The position numbers were made by a program, and so were the translations under genes. From contig VXAA01005201.1 in the NCBI GenBank assembly GCA_013399115.1, positions 112,898 through 176,897 on the forward strand: a DNA stretch of 64,000 nucleotides, given 5' to 3'. Each line of letters starts with the position of its first letter. Position 1 is the first letter of the stretch. Positions 63,997 through 64,000 of this stretch are shown here, piece by piece. A model generated the notes under the pieces. The model had not been told where the DNA came from and did not search any database. It saw only the letters and a list, made by a program, of their open reading frames with translations. This stretch comes from Anseranas semipalmata. Its lineage: Eukaryota; Chordata; Aves; Anseriformes; Anseranatidae.

Positions 63997-64000
63997 TCTC

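Noticed and set aside
1..64000. A novel multi-gene system, CRISPR array, tRNA or rRNA genes, or an endogenous retrovirus
   Set aside because: Scanned for repeats with regular spacers, LTR-like pairs, clover-leaf patterns and gene clusters; none seen by eye. A RepeatMasker run and tRNAscan would be decisive.

Overview
The window reads as intergenic or gene-flanking DNA from a bird nuclear genome. The best evidence is seven fragments of CR1-type LINE retrotransposons. Several end in the octamer tail (reverse complements of ATTCTATG and ATTCTGTG) that marks avian CR1 3' ends, and several carry recognisable pieces of CR1 ORF2 (FADD reverse-transcriptase box, EERLRELG and HWNRLP blocks). There are no bacterial-style operons, no tRNA or rRNA genes and no CRISPR array. 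I found no convincing protein-coding exon. Every longer open frame is a microsatellite translation, a CR1 relic or its antisense shadow, or an unrecognised frame without supporting features.

Layout. 1-4030 is relatively GC- and CpG-rich. CpG clusters lie near 356-480, 1080-1440, 2950-3590 and 3745-4030, with GC/CCAAT boxes, a TATA-like motif and one strong splice-donor match at 2596/2597. It looks like the CpG-island-rich edge of a regulated gene locus; the gene itself is not identified. From about 4031 to 64000 the DNA is AT-rich, CpG-poor and mostly unique, resembling a gene desert or a very long intron. CR1 copies concentrate at 21.2-36.1 kb, where all five host-inserted elements are on the minus strand. 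Two older copies, at 45.8 kb and 52.0-52.5 kb, are on the plus strand. Long polypurine/polypyrimidine microsatellites sit at 1.73-2.01, 18.53-18.73, 32.89-33.35 and 39.40-39.57 kb.

The most interesting points are at the level of DNA mechanism. They are a CR1 tail nested inside another CR1 with an apparent target-site duplication (24481-24560), a fold-back sequence in the CR1 ORF2 end that fits a template switch (24022-24046), a higher-order-repeat CR1 tail (35802-35873), a pentamer-to-hexamer array switch at an N base (33284), an inverted pair of nuclear-receptor half-sites (50600-50621), and a cluster of OTX/bicoid-type cores beside GC and CCAAT boxes (775-845). I found no new multi-gene biological system here. 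Conservation and expression claims are inference only and need alignment or RNA data.
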